A stretch of DNA of 64,000 nucleotides, taken from the NCBI GenBank assembly GCA_004352715.1, contig SCFE01000029.1, forward strand, positions 1,584,282 through 1,648,281. Direction: 5' to 3'. Made by a program: the position numbers and the translations under genes. This stretch comes from Hofstenia miamia. Lineage: Eukaryota; Xenacoelomorpha; Acoela. Numbering within the stretch: position 1 is the stretch's first letter; the number at the start of each line of letters is the position of its first letter. Positions 22,630 to 35,721 of the stretch are shown here, one piece after another. Under the pieces are notes generated by a model. The model did no database searches, had not been told where the DNA came from, and was given only the letters and a program-made list of their open reading frames with translations.

Positions 22630-22726
22630 ATGCTTGTATATTTGACAATCACACTATTTGCAATTCATTAGAGATAGTATCTCAGCTAACTTCCAACTCC
22701 GCAAATGCTTGCAATCGTGAAGAAAG
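22630..22726 (+). pseudogene. frameshifted paralogue of the signal-peptide first exon at 46930
   Basis: Starts with ATG in the same gatatgctt context as the exon at 46930 and ends at a strong GTAAGT donor (22727). Frame 1 gives MLVYLTITLFAIH then a stop. The last part, in another frame, reads IVSQLTSNSANACNREE, which aligns residue by residue with LVAQLTPDSDNVCSRDE of the 46930 exon. The block is 97 bases against 95, so a 2-base insertion near 22668-22675 breaks the frame. Both exons end two bases into a codon. Alternatively the AG at 22672-22673 (gcaattcattag) serves as an acceptor, making the second half an internal exon. The 30 bases upstream also resemble the sequence before 46930 (ttgccNattaatatcat). 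Confidence 0.5.
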
Positions 22727-24330
22727 GTAAGTTTTTTATACTGTACCTCAAAATTCATAGAATAGATTTTTGTCAAAATTCTTACAAAAGTATTTTCTCT
22801 TTAAAATAAAATGAAAATACTGTTCATGTACAGCATGGAATAGTTCTGCTTTCTGAGTTGGATGCTCAAGAAATAGGGCTTTCAAATGATTATTTAAACA
22901 TTAAATTCTGACTAGTTCAGGCCCAATCTTAAATTCTGCAGCTGTATAATACTATATTGACGAGATATCAAATTCTTAAGTAAGGAGTGGGATGGATCAA
23001 GTGAAGAAAGTCCTTAAAAAATAAGAAACCATATTCCCCTTAAGGGCCTATCCCAAGAACCTCAAAATCGTTGTGAAATAGGAACAATATTGTTTTTCAA
23101 TTTCTAACAATAATCAATTTATATAAACAATCTTTCTAAGAAATATTAGTATTTTTCTCTTGAACTTCACAATCACCAAGAATCCTATGGATCACCAAGT
23201 AATCTGAAAGCTTTATCTAAGAATTTAGAAAGAAATTAAAATTTATTAGTTTTTTATAGTTTGAACTGTCTTTCAGGACTTAATTCTTTAACTTCAAACT
23301 AAGTTTCCACCATAATACTAATGAAGTTTACTGGAAGAATAGTCTTGATATTTGCATATTTTTGATTATTCGTAAATTGCTTGAAGGATTATCTTATAAA
23401 TGCATATGATATATCACACTCTGGGCCATCGGCAAGGGTGTATTGATAAAATAAATACAATCTTTGAAGGCTTGTTTGCATAGGTACATGAATGCAATGT
23501 CCAAGCAATCCACAAGAGCAGTAGTGTATCTATCAAAAATGGACTAATACTAAATTAAAGTTGTAATTAGTTTAAGAAATATATTCTATTTCCAAAATTC
23601 AAAAACACATAATTGTTCAACAATGTAGGCACAATTTAATGCATGTTTCACCTTGATTTAAGGTGTTTTCACTTTAAAAAAGACTTGTTTATCAATATAA
23701 TGATAAAGAACAACACAAATTGATGACAGGTCAAAGATTGAAGGCAATGTGTTTTGGTTTCAAATGCATCTACATGCAAAATTACATGGTATGTTGATGT
23801 ATAATTGCTTGATAATCTATGCATTTTATAATATTTCACGTTCAGTTGAGTACACTTTTTAAATTTCCACTTTAAACTAAATTATATGCATTGATTTTTT
23901 GCTACACTGAATATTTTGTTTAATCATATGCAATTTAAATTTATATTTTTATATCTAGCAAATTATGCATGTATTACACTTAATTTTATTTCACACTCTA
24001 CTGTTTTTAAGTGTTATTAATCATCACCTGCAATTGTGTCCTAGCTGGACACTTGAATATTTCATACCAGTGTGTGTGTGTTTTTACAATTATTGCATTA
24101 AGGAGCTGTTAATTTTAGCATGTAAATCAAAAAGAGTTGTATTCTCCTTGAGAAATGCTAAGTCAACCCATCTTACATTGCATTGTTGACTAATTATCTT
24201 TACACACCAGAGATTGAAGGTGCGACTGGGTTTTCCATTTTAATGTTAAAATATTAAACTTGTGGATAACCAACTCTCTGCTTTGAGGCTACTGAAACAT
24301 CAGAGTGAAATGCATTTTACAATTTAGTAT
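22727..24330. other. intron-like AT-rich sequence, nothing recognised
   Basis: Downstream of the 22630 exon donor I looked for EGF-like or EMI exons (Cys-rich open blocks with AG/GT borders) and found none that I can support. Confidence 0.4.
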
Positions 24331-24334
24331 TTTA

Positions 24335-24841
24335 CTATCCATTGTACTTGTTTTTGCTATAAATGAATTTCATAAGGTTATTGCATTAGCAACTATATAC
24401 ATTTTTGTATTAACCCACTTTCCATTGTATACATTTTTGCTTTAAAACAATTTTATATGTGGTATTGTTTTATGTGTATATATACATTTTTTTGTATTAT
24501 CTCTACCTCCATCATACACATTTTTCTTTAAACAATTTCATATATGGTATTGTTTATTTGTTTATATACATCGGTGTAATATTTCACTTCTCATCATACA
24601 CTTTTTTGGTATAAATGAATTTACACATTATTGGTTTATCCACCTATATTCATTGATGTATGAACTCTTTACATTGCAAACGTTTTTACTATAAACAAGT
24701 TTATATATGTTTTTAGGTTTATGGGTCTATTTATATTTAGTATTTCTCTTTTTGGTATAAATAATGTTATGCATTATTAAGTTATTTAACTATGTTCATT
24801 GATGTACATGCTTTTTTGATTTAAACTAAATTATACAGATT
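24335..24841. repeat. degenerate tandem array, about 85-bp period
   Basis: Six to seven diverged units recognisable from a recurring pattern of cattgtatacatttttgc, a TTTAAACAA-like stretch, then TATATGGTATTGTTTAT and a TTTGTATTA-like end. Successive starts are near 24340, 24423, 24510, 24593, 24673 and 24750. Confidence 0.6.
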
Positions 24842-25240
24842 TTGTTTAATTTCTTTAGCTTGCAATTGACTGAATGGAATTATTTATACATAATATATTT
24901 TTACTAACAACTAAATTACGAATTTTGAATTATTAGAACTCAAATTGTTTCAATTGCTTTTGTTTAATTTCTTAATCTTGCAATTGAGTGAATGGAAATA
25001 TTTAGACACAATAATTTTTAATTTTCAATTAAATTACGAATGTTGAATTATTAGACCTCAAATTTTTTAAAATCACTTTTGGTTTAGTGTCTTAAACTTG
25101 CAATTGACTGAATGGAATTATTTAGATATAATATATTTTAGCTAACCACTAAATTACAAATGTTGAATTATTAGAACTCAAATTGTTTTAATTGCTTTTG
25201 TTTAATTTCTTAAGCTTGCAATTGACTGAATCGAATTTTT
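24842..25240. repeat. tandem array, about 119-bp period, 3.3 copies
   Basis: Units start at 24842, 24960, 25080 and 25198 with ttgtttaatttcttaa followed by cttgcaattgactgaatgga, and share a tail with gttgaattattagaactcaa. Spacings are 118, 120 and 118. The last copy is cut short. Confidence 0.88.
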
Positions 25241-25527
25241 GTGTTTAATTTCTTATTTTTAACTAATAAGGTGAATTTATAGACTTTGTTTTCACTATTT
25301 AAAATATTACTTTGTAATTTTTTAACTTTTAAATATCATGCACTTGTATTTTTTGCATGTGAATAATAAACTATTTACAAACATTTATAAGTTTAGAATG
25401 GTGAGCACATCATGGGGTTTACAAATTTAATAATTGCAGATATCTATCAATGGAAAAATCGTCATCAACTATGAATAACAAATGTGCCATCATATTTAGG
25501 CATTAAAGTTACAAAAGCAGAAAACCC

Positions 25528-25720
25528 ATGTAATGTATACACCCATGCAAAGTCATAAACCAAATAAAGTGAAAAACTTGCAAACATTGCAAAGCAATGG
25601 AAAGTGGCAAACATATGTAATGTTTACAGCCATACAAAAGTCATAAACCAAATAAAGTGAAAAATGTGCAAAGTTGAGAAAAGATGTAACAATCTATAAT
25701 GTGTACAGTCATGAAAAATC
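25528..25720. repeat. tandem array, about 80-87-bp period
   Basis: Units start near 25528, 25615 and 25695 with atgtaatgtntacacc and contain the exact block gtcataaaccaaataaagtg twice. Its reverse complement contains ccactttccattg, also present on the + strand at 24416 in the 85-bp array, hinting that the two arrays are inverted relatives. Confidence 0.7.
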
Positions 25721-26636
25721 CGTATACACCAAAAGAAATCAGAGAGAAGAAGATCACCATGTAAAACTAATATAAAATAATATTGGATATTGAAACGCAT
25801 GTGTGTGTATAATTTATATTAATAACATTTCGGGCATAAAATTTGAGGATTTAAAATTCCGTTTTTATACATAAAACATGTTTACTCTTTCTGAAAATGT
25901 AGCTTGCTTTTATCATGTACTATACCTTTAATGTTTAAGTATAACAAATATTTACTCCATTTTGTGAAAAAATGAATTAAACACATGGAATTTTTTTACA
26001 ATGGAAAAATTGCAATGAATTTGAAACAAAAACGAAGTGCAACTTTTTTACATGTAATGTATTGATCCCTCAAAAACGAATTAAACATTGTACATAGAAG
26101 TGGTTAAGCAATTGAACCATATGGAACATTTTAACAGATAAATAAGTCAGCAATATGTTATTATAAAATATGATGAAATGTACACAAATATGTGTAGGCC
26201 ATGCAAACTAAATAATGTGCACTATAGCAATTTATCCAATCATTTAATTACCATATACATTAGTCACTACAGCAAACACGTGTTTATAAATCAGGCCTTG
26301 AAATGTCACAAAAATGAGTCAGTAATTACATTGGAATTTTTTATGGAAAATATTAGTCAGCAAATTGGCCAAGTATATGACTGTGCATGACGTCACTATA
26401 TTACCCAGCCAATATCCACGACCTCAAAATGAGTAACGCTCAACCAAACAGAGAACATGTTGTGTGACCCGTCTCTCAATGAATCAGATCAGAGGAAAGT
26501 GGCACGAAATCTCGCACTCCCTTACTAGCGCAATGTACAATTTCTTAATAAAATTAATTATTCTGGCTTTCCATCAAAAAGGCACTGGATACTATAGAAA
26601 ATCGGAAAGTGCAGGTGCTGGATACAAATCCCATAG
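25721..26636. other. AT-rich sequence, nothing recognised
   Basis: No supported exon. The end (26400-26636) is less AT-biased and open for about 60 codons toward the (TA)n tract, without a recognisable motif. Confidence 0.4.
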
Positions 26637-26638
26637 TN

Positions 26639-26669
<31 letters not shown>
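26639..26669. repeat. (TA)n tract beside a single N
   Basis: TA run after the N at 26638, ending 14 bases before the candidate transmembrane exon. Confidence 0.9.
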
Positions 26670-26672
<3 letters not shown>

Positions 26673-26683
26673 CATACTCTTAG

Positions 26684-26755
26684 TTTCGTTAATTATAACT
26701 GCGATTTTCTTCGAATTTCGCAAATTGCGCAATGAAGCATTTATCAACATTAAAT
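26684..26755 (+). CDS. candidate transmembrane/juxtamembrane exon
   Basis: A 72-base block with acceptor tcatactcttag before it and a consensus donor GTAAGT at 26756. Open in the frame that gives SLIITAIFFEFRKLRNEAF, a hydrophobic run followed by basic residues, as at the cytoplasmic edge of a membrane helix. Entry and exit are in the same phase (phase 1), as is common for TM exons of modular receptors. Like the NPxY exons it begins just after a (TA)n tract. The membrane part before the splice site would have to come from the previous exon. Not homologous to any block I could identify elsewhere, so this rests on borders and composition only. Confidence 0.33.
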
Positions 26756-28139
26756 GTAAGTGTAATCTTGCGCAATAGTTGCTGAAATATTTTCATAATT
26801 GTTTATGCAACTTCGAATTTTCCAGTTATATTCATTGATTGTATTTACTAAGGGTGTATCTATTAATGGAATCAATGAAATATGTTTTAAAATTATGTGT
26901 ATTATAATAGTTTTTATTGTTTAAAAAATATTAGAATTTCACTTATTAGAATTAATTAATTCAGCATTTTAAATAGTTCTAGGAAATAAATTGGCCATTT
27001 AGGGCGTAGACAAACGTTTTCAGTAAATGCGAAATACATATCTACTGGAGCCTCACCAACTACTGAAAAAGTAACGTCCTTAATTTGCTCCTAACTTTTT
27101 CAGCATTGTTCTAAATGTGCCAAACCGATTATGAGGTCTCAGAAAGGTTTTCATATAGCTGCCTTTATTTATCTGTTTCATCTACATCCCTAGTCGGCTT
27201 CTAGTAGTAGAATATGCATGAAGGTTTGATCTTTCTTTTCTGCGTAATTACAGTAATTTTCTTGATTTCCCAGAATTGCCTTTCTTATCTCCAATAAAAT
27301 GGTGAAGTTTGAGTGTTGTATTTGCTCTTTAATGTTTGTTTTTGCACGTCTGCTTCACATAAATAAGTGCTTGTCTGGTAAACTACAAAACAGACATGGA
27401 CGTGGGATGGAGTTTTGTGAACTTCCCTGCCCAATTTCCATGTGTTAACATCTGCACCACATTGCCCCACGTTTTATATTCTACCGACCTAAATTGGCCT
27501 ACTAAAAAATTCTTCTCCAAAACTACTTACAACATTTTATTGCCTTACACCACACCACTGCTCTAATATTTTGAATCCTTACTTACTAGAATATACAGAA
27601 TCATTTTCAAAGTAAATTTTCCTTCTACAATCTTTAAACTGGGCAATCTCCCACCTCAATCTTTCTTAAATAAAAAGTGTTTCTGCACTACATTTGCACT
27701 ATGGGTACTAACTTTAGAAAAATCTTCCCATTGCCCAACCCGACCTGCCCCACTTCCATCTCTGCTACAAAACCTCGATTGCGTTGTAACTTTGTTTTCT
27801 TTCTAACCATTGCAAAGAAAATACTCTGATTATATTACTTGCCCTTGCGTCATCCAAATAATTAGATTGCATAATTACAGAAAATTTGATAGCAACTTTC
27901 GAAAAACTTTAACCCTGCAAAAACTAAAGAATTTTTTGTAAGTAAACAAATAAATTTTTATGTGTTTCAAATTGGTTTTTCATAGAAAGTTCAAAATTTT
28001 GTAGAAATGAGCTAAGACTTCGTTACAATTAAAATTTTTTAAATATACTTAATATAAAACGAAATCAATCTAAAAATTTTAAAATTGATGTTAAATTTGT
28101 ATTTCAATTTTCAAAACTATTAACTTTGTATTAGAAGCC
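26756..28139. other. unassigned sequence
   Basis: Segment 27030-27800 is less AT-rich with scattered C-rich stretches, as in old transposon sequence, but no protein motif was recognised on either strand. A TTAA at 27909-27912 followed by ccctgcaaaaac is a possible left end of the piggyBac element. Confidence 0.35.
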
Positions 28140-29270
28140 CCTGTGGGAACGAGTAAACTAGTACTTCTAACCTTTCAAAACATTTCTTATGACGTTTTCC
28201 CATTACTGCAGCGTTTGCACCGAGCTGGATTCTTCATAAGAACAAATTCTGGCATATGGGTGTCACCCAATCTTTGTGACATCAATGGAAATCCGCGTTT
28301 GTCTGGTTGGACATTTGTTATATTCAGAAAGATTTGCTTTCACCAGCATTTTTTAGTAAGGTCCATTGCGAATTCTAGAAACGTTACTTTTTCTGTGGTT
28401 CAATCCAAATGTTAATAACAGACATCATCATTTCGTGATGAATACTTTTGATGGTCCATTTTTGGTACGATACCCAAAATGTAGATGAAGTGCAGACATT
28501 CGGTCACCTCCCATGAATTTGTTATATTGATCAATAACAAACGGCTGGGGAAATTTTTGCCTTGAAGAGAGCCCTGATACCTACCTTTTGCATTTTTTCA
28601 TAGGAAGTTGTGCTTGCCGATTGCTTAAACAGAGCAGGAAGCTACTATCTTGCCAACATGTTAATGCCATTACACCATCTTCTCGAAAAAATGTCTTTGT
28701 TTCACCACGCTCTAAGCTTTTTGGTAGTTTTGCAGAAAGAGCAAATGGTAATCGGTTTTTCATGCTGTTCCCGTCATTCCAATATCTTTCTCATTTGTGT
28801 TTTCTATGCTCCCAATAGTTGTGAAAAAACGATCCATATAAACAATGACATCTTTCTCAATATTTTTTTAATCAATTCCAAAATCACTGCTTCACCTTCT
28901 TTGGTTCCCTTGTCTTTGTCAGAAAGTGTATTTTTGCCTTGGTAAGGGATAAAATCCAAAATCAAATCTTGTCATAGAATTTTCTTTAGCAAGCCCATCC
29001 ATCTCATAATCATAAATATCTTAACAAATCTCAATTTGAGGAAAAGTATTGAGAATCCATTTTATTTGAAGACTTTTTTGTTTGTCTTCGTCAGATGCAG
29101 GCTCAATATTATCTTCTGCGGAAATCATAATTGTTTCAGGCGAATCTGCTTCATAGTTGGCATCCGGTTCCTCCTGAATATCGATATCGCTCGCAACATC
29201 TTCAATATCGGAATTATCAAAATCCATCCAAACTTCAATATTAGAACGTGCCTATACAGCCGTTTGACGA
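28140..29270 (-). mobile_element. piggyBac-family transposase relic
   Basis: On the - strand the N-terminal region is acidic (DFDNSDIEDVASDIDIQEE, about 29165-29222), typical of piggyBac transposases. Then VYMDRFFTTIGSIENTNEKD (about 28770-28840), corresponding to the DDE-domain DNxFTS block, followed in a shifted frame by KNRLPFALSAKLPKSLERGE and CWQDSSFLLCLSN (about 28620-28760). Further on come FVIDQYNKFMGG (about 28515-28550), and at the end HMPEFVLMKNPARCKRCS (about 28200-28255), the start of the C-terminal Cys-rich domain. Multiple frameshifts make it inactive. A terminal sequence with TTAA is present at 29765, about 500 bases upstream of the start. Confidence 0.82.
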
Positions 29271-29718
29271 AAAGATTTTGTGGCAGACAACACTTTTATC
29301 ACAGGAACCTGAAATAATAACAAAGCACTCAGGTTGAAACATTATTAAAAAGTTTAGTTTTACTTAGTGTTTTGGAAATTGCAACCCGACTATACTCGGA
29401 CGAGTACAACAGAAAGAATCAATAATAATTTAAACACACTGCTTAAGTTATAAGGAAAATACAATATATCAATTTGGTAGATATTAATAAACACATTTCA
29501 TGTAGAACACAATTGTTGAATTGACACAGAATGTAAAATATAGCCGATTTTATTTCCAGGTATCAATAGATTAAAATCAGCATTGTCTATGAAGCCAATG
29601 CTATACAATTATAACGTTAAACTCGATTCCATTTAATACCGCAGTATGGCTAACCTAATATTCTATTAAGCTGAGATGGATAAACGGGCCCATCAGTGCG
29701 CTCGCTACAACAGATCAA

Positions 29719-29765
29719 AGTTTACTCGTGTACTCGGCCGAGTACAGTGGGACTCAAGAGGTTAA
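29719..29765. repeat. piggyBac right terminal sequence with TTAA target
   Basis: Read from the - strand: TTAA (29762-29765), cctcttgagtccc, then a 16-base palindrome-like gtactcggccgagtac. The related tactcggacgagtac occurs at 29393-29407 inside the element, and gtttactcgt next to this end reappears inverted as acgagtaaac at 28149. This fits the terminal and subterminal repeats of a piggyBac element whose transposase is at 28140-29270. The opposite terminus is not certain. Confidence 0.6.
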
Positions 29766-32700
29766 TCATCCCACAATAATGACTTAAAATATTATCCATA
29801 AACCGATCAATTTTAATTTATCATAATACGAAATACCTATATACTAGATAAATTATAATCACAATAACTAAATAGACAAATAACAGTTTATATCGCTTTA
29901 ATGAAACATTATCAAATTTACTGAGGGGTCAAAGTAGTTCGCAAAGTAATATTAAATACTTTAAAATAATATTTTCACAAATTTAGTATTAGACTTTTTT
30001 AAACCTAAAGTGTTATGAAGGTATAATCGCAGTTCTTGCCACTAATAAAATCATCCACTCCTACAGAAAAATATATTTGTAAATCTTTGGCGGAAGTGCT
30101 TCATAGAATATAGATATAGAAGAAATTCAATGTACGAATTATGATTGCTACACAGTTGCCCAAGGAATAGATTAAATACTGCCTTACTAATTCTGCTGAT
30201 GTCACTATTGTAATACTATTGGCAATATAATCCAAAACGTTCGATGTCAATAAATATATCAAAAAAGTTGTTGAAACTAACTTGAACCAAAAAATGAGGT
30301 TCAAATTTTTTATGGTGATATAAATTTGAAGGGAATAATTATTTTATGGAATTACAGAATCAAAAAATGGAGGAAATTTAATTTTTCAATAAATGAAAAA
30401 ATTACAAGGCTTGTTCCATTAACTAAGTGTTGATAGTTGGTGTATCGTGACCCTATTAAGGTTGGGATAAGATATATTTACCCGACATCGTACACATTTG
30501 ACTATTATGAAAATTCGAGGAGAGCCATAAGCTCATCAGAGAAATTTATTTTGTTTACACGAAGTTTTGTGTCGATTCCTTTCTCCAAAAATGCTTTGTC
30601 GACAACTAGTAATATTTAAGTGGAGTTGCCTTCCAAGGTGTATTCAAAATTGCTATTGCAAACAAACAAAGGGTGAAATAGCCACGAAAATTTACAGAAT
30701 AATGGAAGTACAATTTAACTTTCACAGATGGTGGGAAGAATATTTTTTTAAGAAATACCAATGACGTCACAACAGGTTATTCCAGCTACAATATAACTTT
30801 AAAAAGTTATGAAAAAATGCTGACGTAACCAGATATTTCGTTCATTATTGATTGTCATGATTGCAAAGTTATATGTCTATGGGTACTAAATGCAAAAATT
30901 CAGATTGATTGGATATATTTATTATACCAAATAAATGCTCAAAGTGTCCGCCCCCGTTTGTGCAAACAATTGAAAAATCAAATTGTCTAGAAAAATGAAG
31001 ACAGCTTTTGTAAAATGCATGTAAGTCCACCAGAATCATAAAAATAACATTTTAACAATCATTGGAGCAAAATACATCGGGGTCCAATTTTCAACCAAAT
31101 GCTAAAAAATCATAATCATTAGTTGGTACATTTTTAGCAGTTTCATAGAAACAAACATTACATCATGTAATAGGTAAATGTGATACATTATATTTTTGCC
31201 AAGGTTGTTCTATTGACCTAAAATTTTGCATTATGTGCCACAGAAAAAATTACTTTGAAGGATGAGTTACTAATGAACTTAAATTCCAATTAGGAAAAGC
31301 TCTCGGTTTGAGAATATTAAGAGAAGGTATCATCAACCTAAAAGTGGGCCTCAAAGTGGAATAACAAATAATATTAAGCAAATTTGGGGATTGGCAATGT
31401 ATCACAATTTCCATGTAAAAGAGACCCTGTCAGGAATGAGTCAATATTTGGCGATAGTTTAAAATTTATTGATGGAATAATTTAAAAAAGATATGAATCT
31501 CATAAAAGTTTTCCTTGTCATTCAATTGCTCATTTTCACTACAGCTTGGATTTATTTTGATAAAGTAGATTCAGTTATAGCTTGAAAAATCAAATAATTT
31601 CTTTCAACGTGCTTAATAGAAGGATTATCTATTCCTTGTATATACGTAGAATATGTGAAAATTATTTCAAAATATCTGAATTTGTTAAAGCTTGGAATAA
31701 ATTTAATTGCTTAGTATTTAACGGTAAAAAATGGAAGGATTTTAAAATTTTTCTTAAATCAGTATACTTCAATTACATATGCCAAAAACAGTTTTTTTCG
31801 ATATTTGTAGAAACTTAAAATTATCAAAATTGTATTGCTTAAGCGATTTAATTCCCTGTTTCATTAAGTGTGTGCCACACGGTTAGTTTTTTGCTGTAGT
31901 CTAAGAAAAATTTTTGGCTATAATCAAAACACTAATAATGTGAATCCCCTTTTGAGAGTAAAAATGACTAATTTGAGAAGAATACGAAACATAATGACCA
32001 TCGCAAATACTTCAAAACGTGTTAAATAAAACGTACCTAAATTTTGGCTAAGGCTTATCTGCGATAAAGCTATTATATTCTGAGGTGTCGTAGAAATGTT
32101 ACTTGGGAAATGGTTTTTTGAACTCAAATAAAAACGATTAGTGACATATCCAATTTTTTTAAAAAATTTAATAATATAACATGACTGTTTGATGCTGAAC
32201 ACGCAAATTTTTTGAATGACTGAATCAATTATGCAAAATATAATGATGGTGTGATCTGATTGTAAGCTCGATTGCAAGTGCGTTAATATGAACTTCCCAT
32301 TGAAACCCTATTTAAATATACTTTTTTGTGCCTCTTCCTCGAGTCCACCAAAATTAAATTAGTGCTAATTGAGTACAATTTAGGCCCATTTTTAAAATAT
32401 CATTGCAAATATTTTTTCATTTTTTGATTTGATTTCTCAAAGTTGAATATGTTAGAAAGTTAGAATTTAACTGAAGCCCTGAAATTGAAAATCCTAAAAG
32501 GGATTTTGGAGAGCATGAAACTAATTTAGATTTTCGAAATATAAATATTTACCACATTGTATATAAAATATGATATATCATTTTGTGCGCTTGGATTGAA
32601 TTGCGCACTGATAAAAAGTTCAATCTATTAACTGCTTAATAAAATTTTTCTCTCCCAAATGTTAATAAATTTTGAAAGATGCTTAACTTGTAACTCATTT

Positions 32701-35570
32701 ATTTTTTACTCTTCACCAAATTCCAACAAAAATACAACATATAACCTAAATTGTGAATTAAGAAGAACAGAGTGTCTCGATCTGCTCTTCTGCATTTATT
32801 ATTTATTTTTGAAAAATATTATTGAAATAGGTCATATTGGGAAAATCATGCCATTTGGTTAAATTTTAAAAGTTAACGTTCTGTAGATCAGACATGTCGC
32901 CAGGAATTATAATAAAATAGAGGGGGTGGCAAAAAAGTTAGGGTCAGTTTTTGTTGTAAATTCAGGAATATGATAGAGATTTTTTTGCAATTATTATATG
33001 AAATAGATGAAAAGAAAATATGAAACAAATGGTTTAATCTATGTCATCTAGTGATAATTTATACAAACAGCAAACATTTCCTTATAAAGTTTGTTTTCAA
33101 CAGCAAAAATTTTAATTTTACTAGATATAATTTAAAGCTGATAGTACTTGCAAGGGCAAGTGCGGGTTTGGGGACAAGATCATTGCTGCAGATTGGGCGA
33201 TATTAGTAGTAACACAATTATTATATTACATTGCCTAAAGTGGCATGTCTCATTGCAATAACTGATAAATTTCATTTGCACACAAAATTTAATAATGTGG
33301 CATCAGCTGGGTACAGATTTATAATAGAAGTGTATGGCACATGAGTTTATTACATTTGCATATCTTCAAATGGATTTTTATCATTGTAATTTCTACAGAT
33401 TTCATCTCTTCAACAAGGTTAGGACTTTTGATTTATCACAACCCTAGATTTTGTCGAGAAACTGAATGAGATATTGACTACTCTATTTTCACAATGAATT
33501 CTGCAAAGATCCAAGATCAATAAAAAAAATTGTTTAAGATGATTGAAATATATTTTGAATATTATAAAAACACCGATCTAGCATTATAGAAAACATAGAC
33601 ATTAGAGTTGTATTGCTGACAACATTACACATTGTTCCATAAGATTCCTTTTACTTTTAACTCGCCATTCACATCTGCAATACCTAAACTAATTGTTTTG
33701 GAAAACAACTTGAATGATTACTGCGTACGACTAAAATTCAGTATTCTTGTACGTAAACTTGCGTAACTGTTACCCAGGTTTTCCTTCCTTGAACTTGGGC
33801 GTTTCACAATTTATACTTTTACCCACAATATAGGTATAACTTTGTATCCAAAGAAATTCCATATTGATAATTCATAACTAAAAATAATTTTACTATATAT
33901 TCTTGGTAATTACTTGCAATGCATTAGTTTTACTAAAAATTTTGAGTAGAAACGGGTGTCTATATTTGGTAACTAGGAATCTTGTTGTATTTAGTTGTAT
34001 GAGTTTGGCTTTAGCTTTCAAAGAATATATAACAAGGTTATTAAAACTATGCAGATTTGTAAATGATGTTTATCCGCATGATGAGGATTAAAATATTAGC
34101 GGGTTTTGCAAGTTCAATTAACAAATTTGTAATTTTAATAAATATTTCCTAGATTCTCAGGCAAGGGGCGCAAACGATGTTTTACTAATAGTTTTTACAG
34201 CTTCAAATCAATGCAAACAAACCAGGTGGCATTGATGAAAATTTATGCTTTGTGAACCACAATTGAAGTTAAAATCATTTTTTGAATATTAAAATTTCCA
34301 CAATAAAAACATTTTGTATGAAAGTGGTAACAAAAAGCGACTCTGCGAACCCTGTGAATTGCGGATATGATTGTAATTTAAATAACCCATGACCAGTGTT
34401 TTTAAATATTTCCTTAGAAGCTTTTGTTCAAATCATGCTTGCATATATTTCATGCTAGTGTTCACTGAAAGATGAACGCTTCGCCTCAGAAAAAGGACGC
34501 AAGCATATTCTAAATAAAGGGTAAAGTGGCCAATCTCTTGGGGAAGATTTCTAAAACTAGAAATTGTACAAATTTTTAAACGGAATTTTTTTATTATATA
34601 GCTGGATGGCTAAACTAATATATTTTGAGTTGCTATAGTTTTTACTTTTATACCAATTGTCACCAGCAGCAATTGTTTTGAAAATGCAGGGTAAGATATT
34701 ATAAAGTTGCTACCCATGGGCCAACATAGCCAGTGTTGATTTATCTATCTCGAGAAATAAAAAAATCAAAATATTTAAGACTAGTGTTTCTCTAAATATA
34801 CCTATGTAAATGAAAATAAGCATGATATTAAGAGTTGTTTATATTACAAATGTATAGTAGCATGTGAAATAAAAAAACCATCATAATAATTTTTTATTAA
34901 GCAAAATTACAGCAAGGCCAAATGCTCTATTCAAATTCAGCTAAATGATATGGACATGAACCGGGCATGGCCATTACGGTTTCAGATCAGACGGCACCTG
35001 CCTAGCAGAGGTCTTGGCAAAAACATACAAGTTCATCCCATACAATATCATTTTATAAATAGTGTTTGAAAAATAAAATTTATATTTTAAGTTTTTCAAC
35101 TTCAGTATATAGATTTTATTACAGAATTCAAGCATAGCTAAATCTAGTATAGCAAGTAGAAAATCATAAAATGGGCCTCATAGAGATTGAGTGCATATCG
35201 CTTATGATTTAAAATAAACAATTTTTTATTAGCAGAAGTGCATTCAATTCATAATGTAACCCCATTCTCATTCTAGCAAAAATTTCAATTTGAATTTAAA
35301 TTTATTAACCCAATGTTACAGATGCAGAAAAAATGAAAATCAACACAAACTTTTATGAAACCACTAACACTATTTAAGTAACTTCATAGAGATGAGCTCT
35401 TTTGCAAATTTATTTCCATGACTTGTTTATTAATTAAATATGACAAGGTGACCTGGACAAAATGACACTAAATATTTTATGGGCGACACAGAAACGTTGG
35501 CCCGGATTACCCGGTTGCAATTCTTGATACTACGTGTAGCCTTCCATAATACAAAAATAAATGTAATATA
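29766..35570. other. long AT-rich stretch without recognised genes
   Basis: Both strands carry only short frames. A possible transposase C-terminal scrap lies on the - strand near 30935-30985 (CTNGGGHFEHL), similar to the end of some Tc1-like proteins, but nothing adjacent supports it. No exons, RNAs or repeats were recognised with confidence in the remaining 5.8 kb. Confidence 0.4.
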
Positions 35571-35687
35571 TATATATNNNNNNNNNNNNNNNNNNNNNNN
35601 NNNNNNNNNNNNNNNNNNNNNNNNNNNNNNNNNNNNNNNNNNNNNNNNNNNNNNNNNNNNNNNNNNNNNNNNNNNNNNNNNNNNNNN

Positions 35688-35717
<30 letters not shown>
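35564..35717. repeat. (TA)n tract containing a 110-N gap
   Basis: TA bases on both sides of the gap 35578-35687; the gap is very probably unresolved TA repeat. Confidence 0.9.

Positions 35718-35721
<4 letters not shown>

Noticed and set aside
24335-25720. possible CRISPR-like array
   Set aside because: Units are 80-120 bp, AT-rich, diverged along their length and have no short invariant repeat with unique spacers; the window is eukaryotic.
30935-30985. minus-strand CTNGGGHFEHL, similar to the C-terminus of some Tc1-like transposases
   Set aside because: Only about ten residues match and no further transposase block is found upstream on that strand.
33903-34091. 62-codon open frame, + strand
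   Set aside because: No motif, no splice borders with neighbours, and length is within chance expectation.
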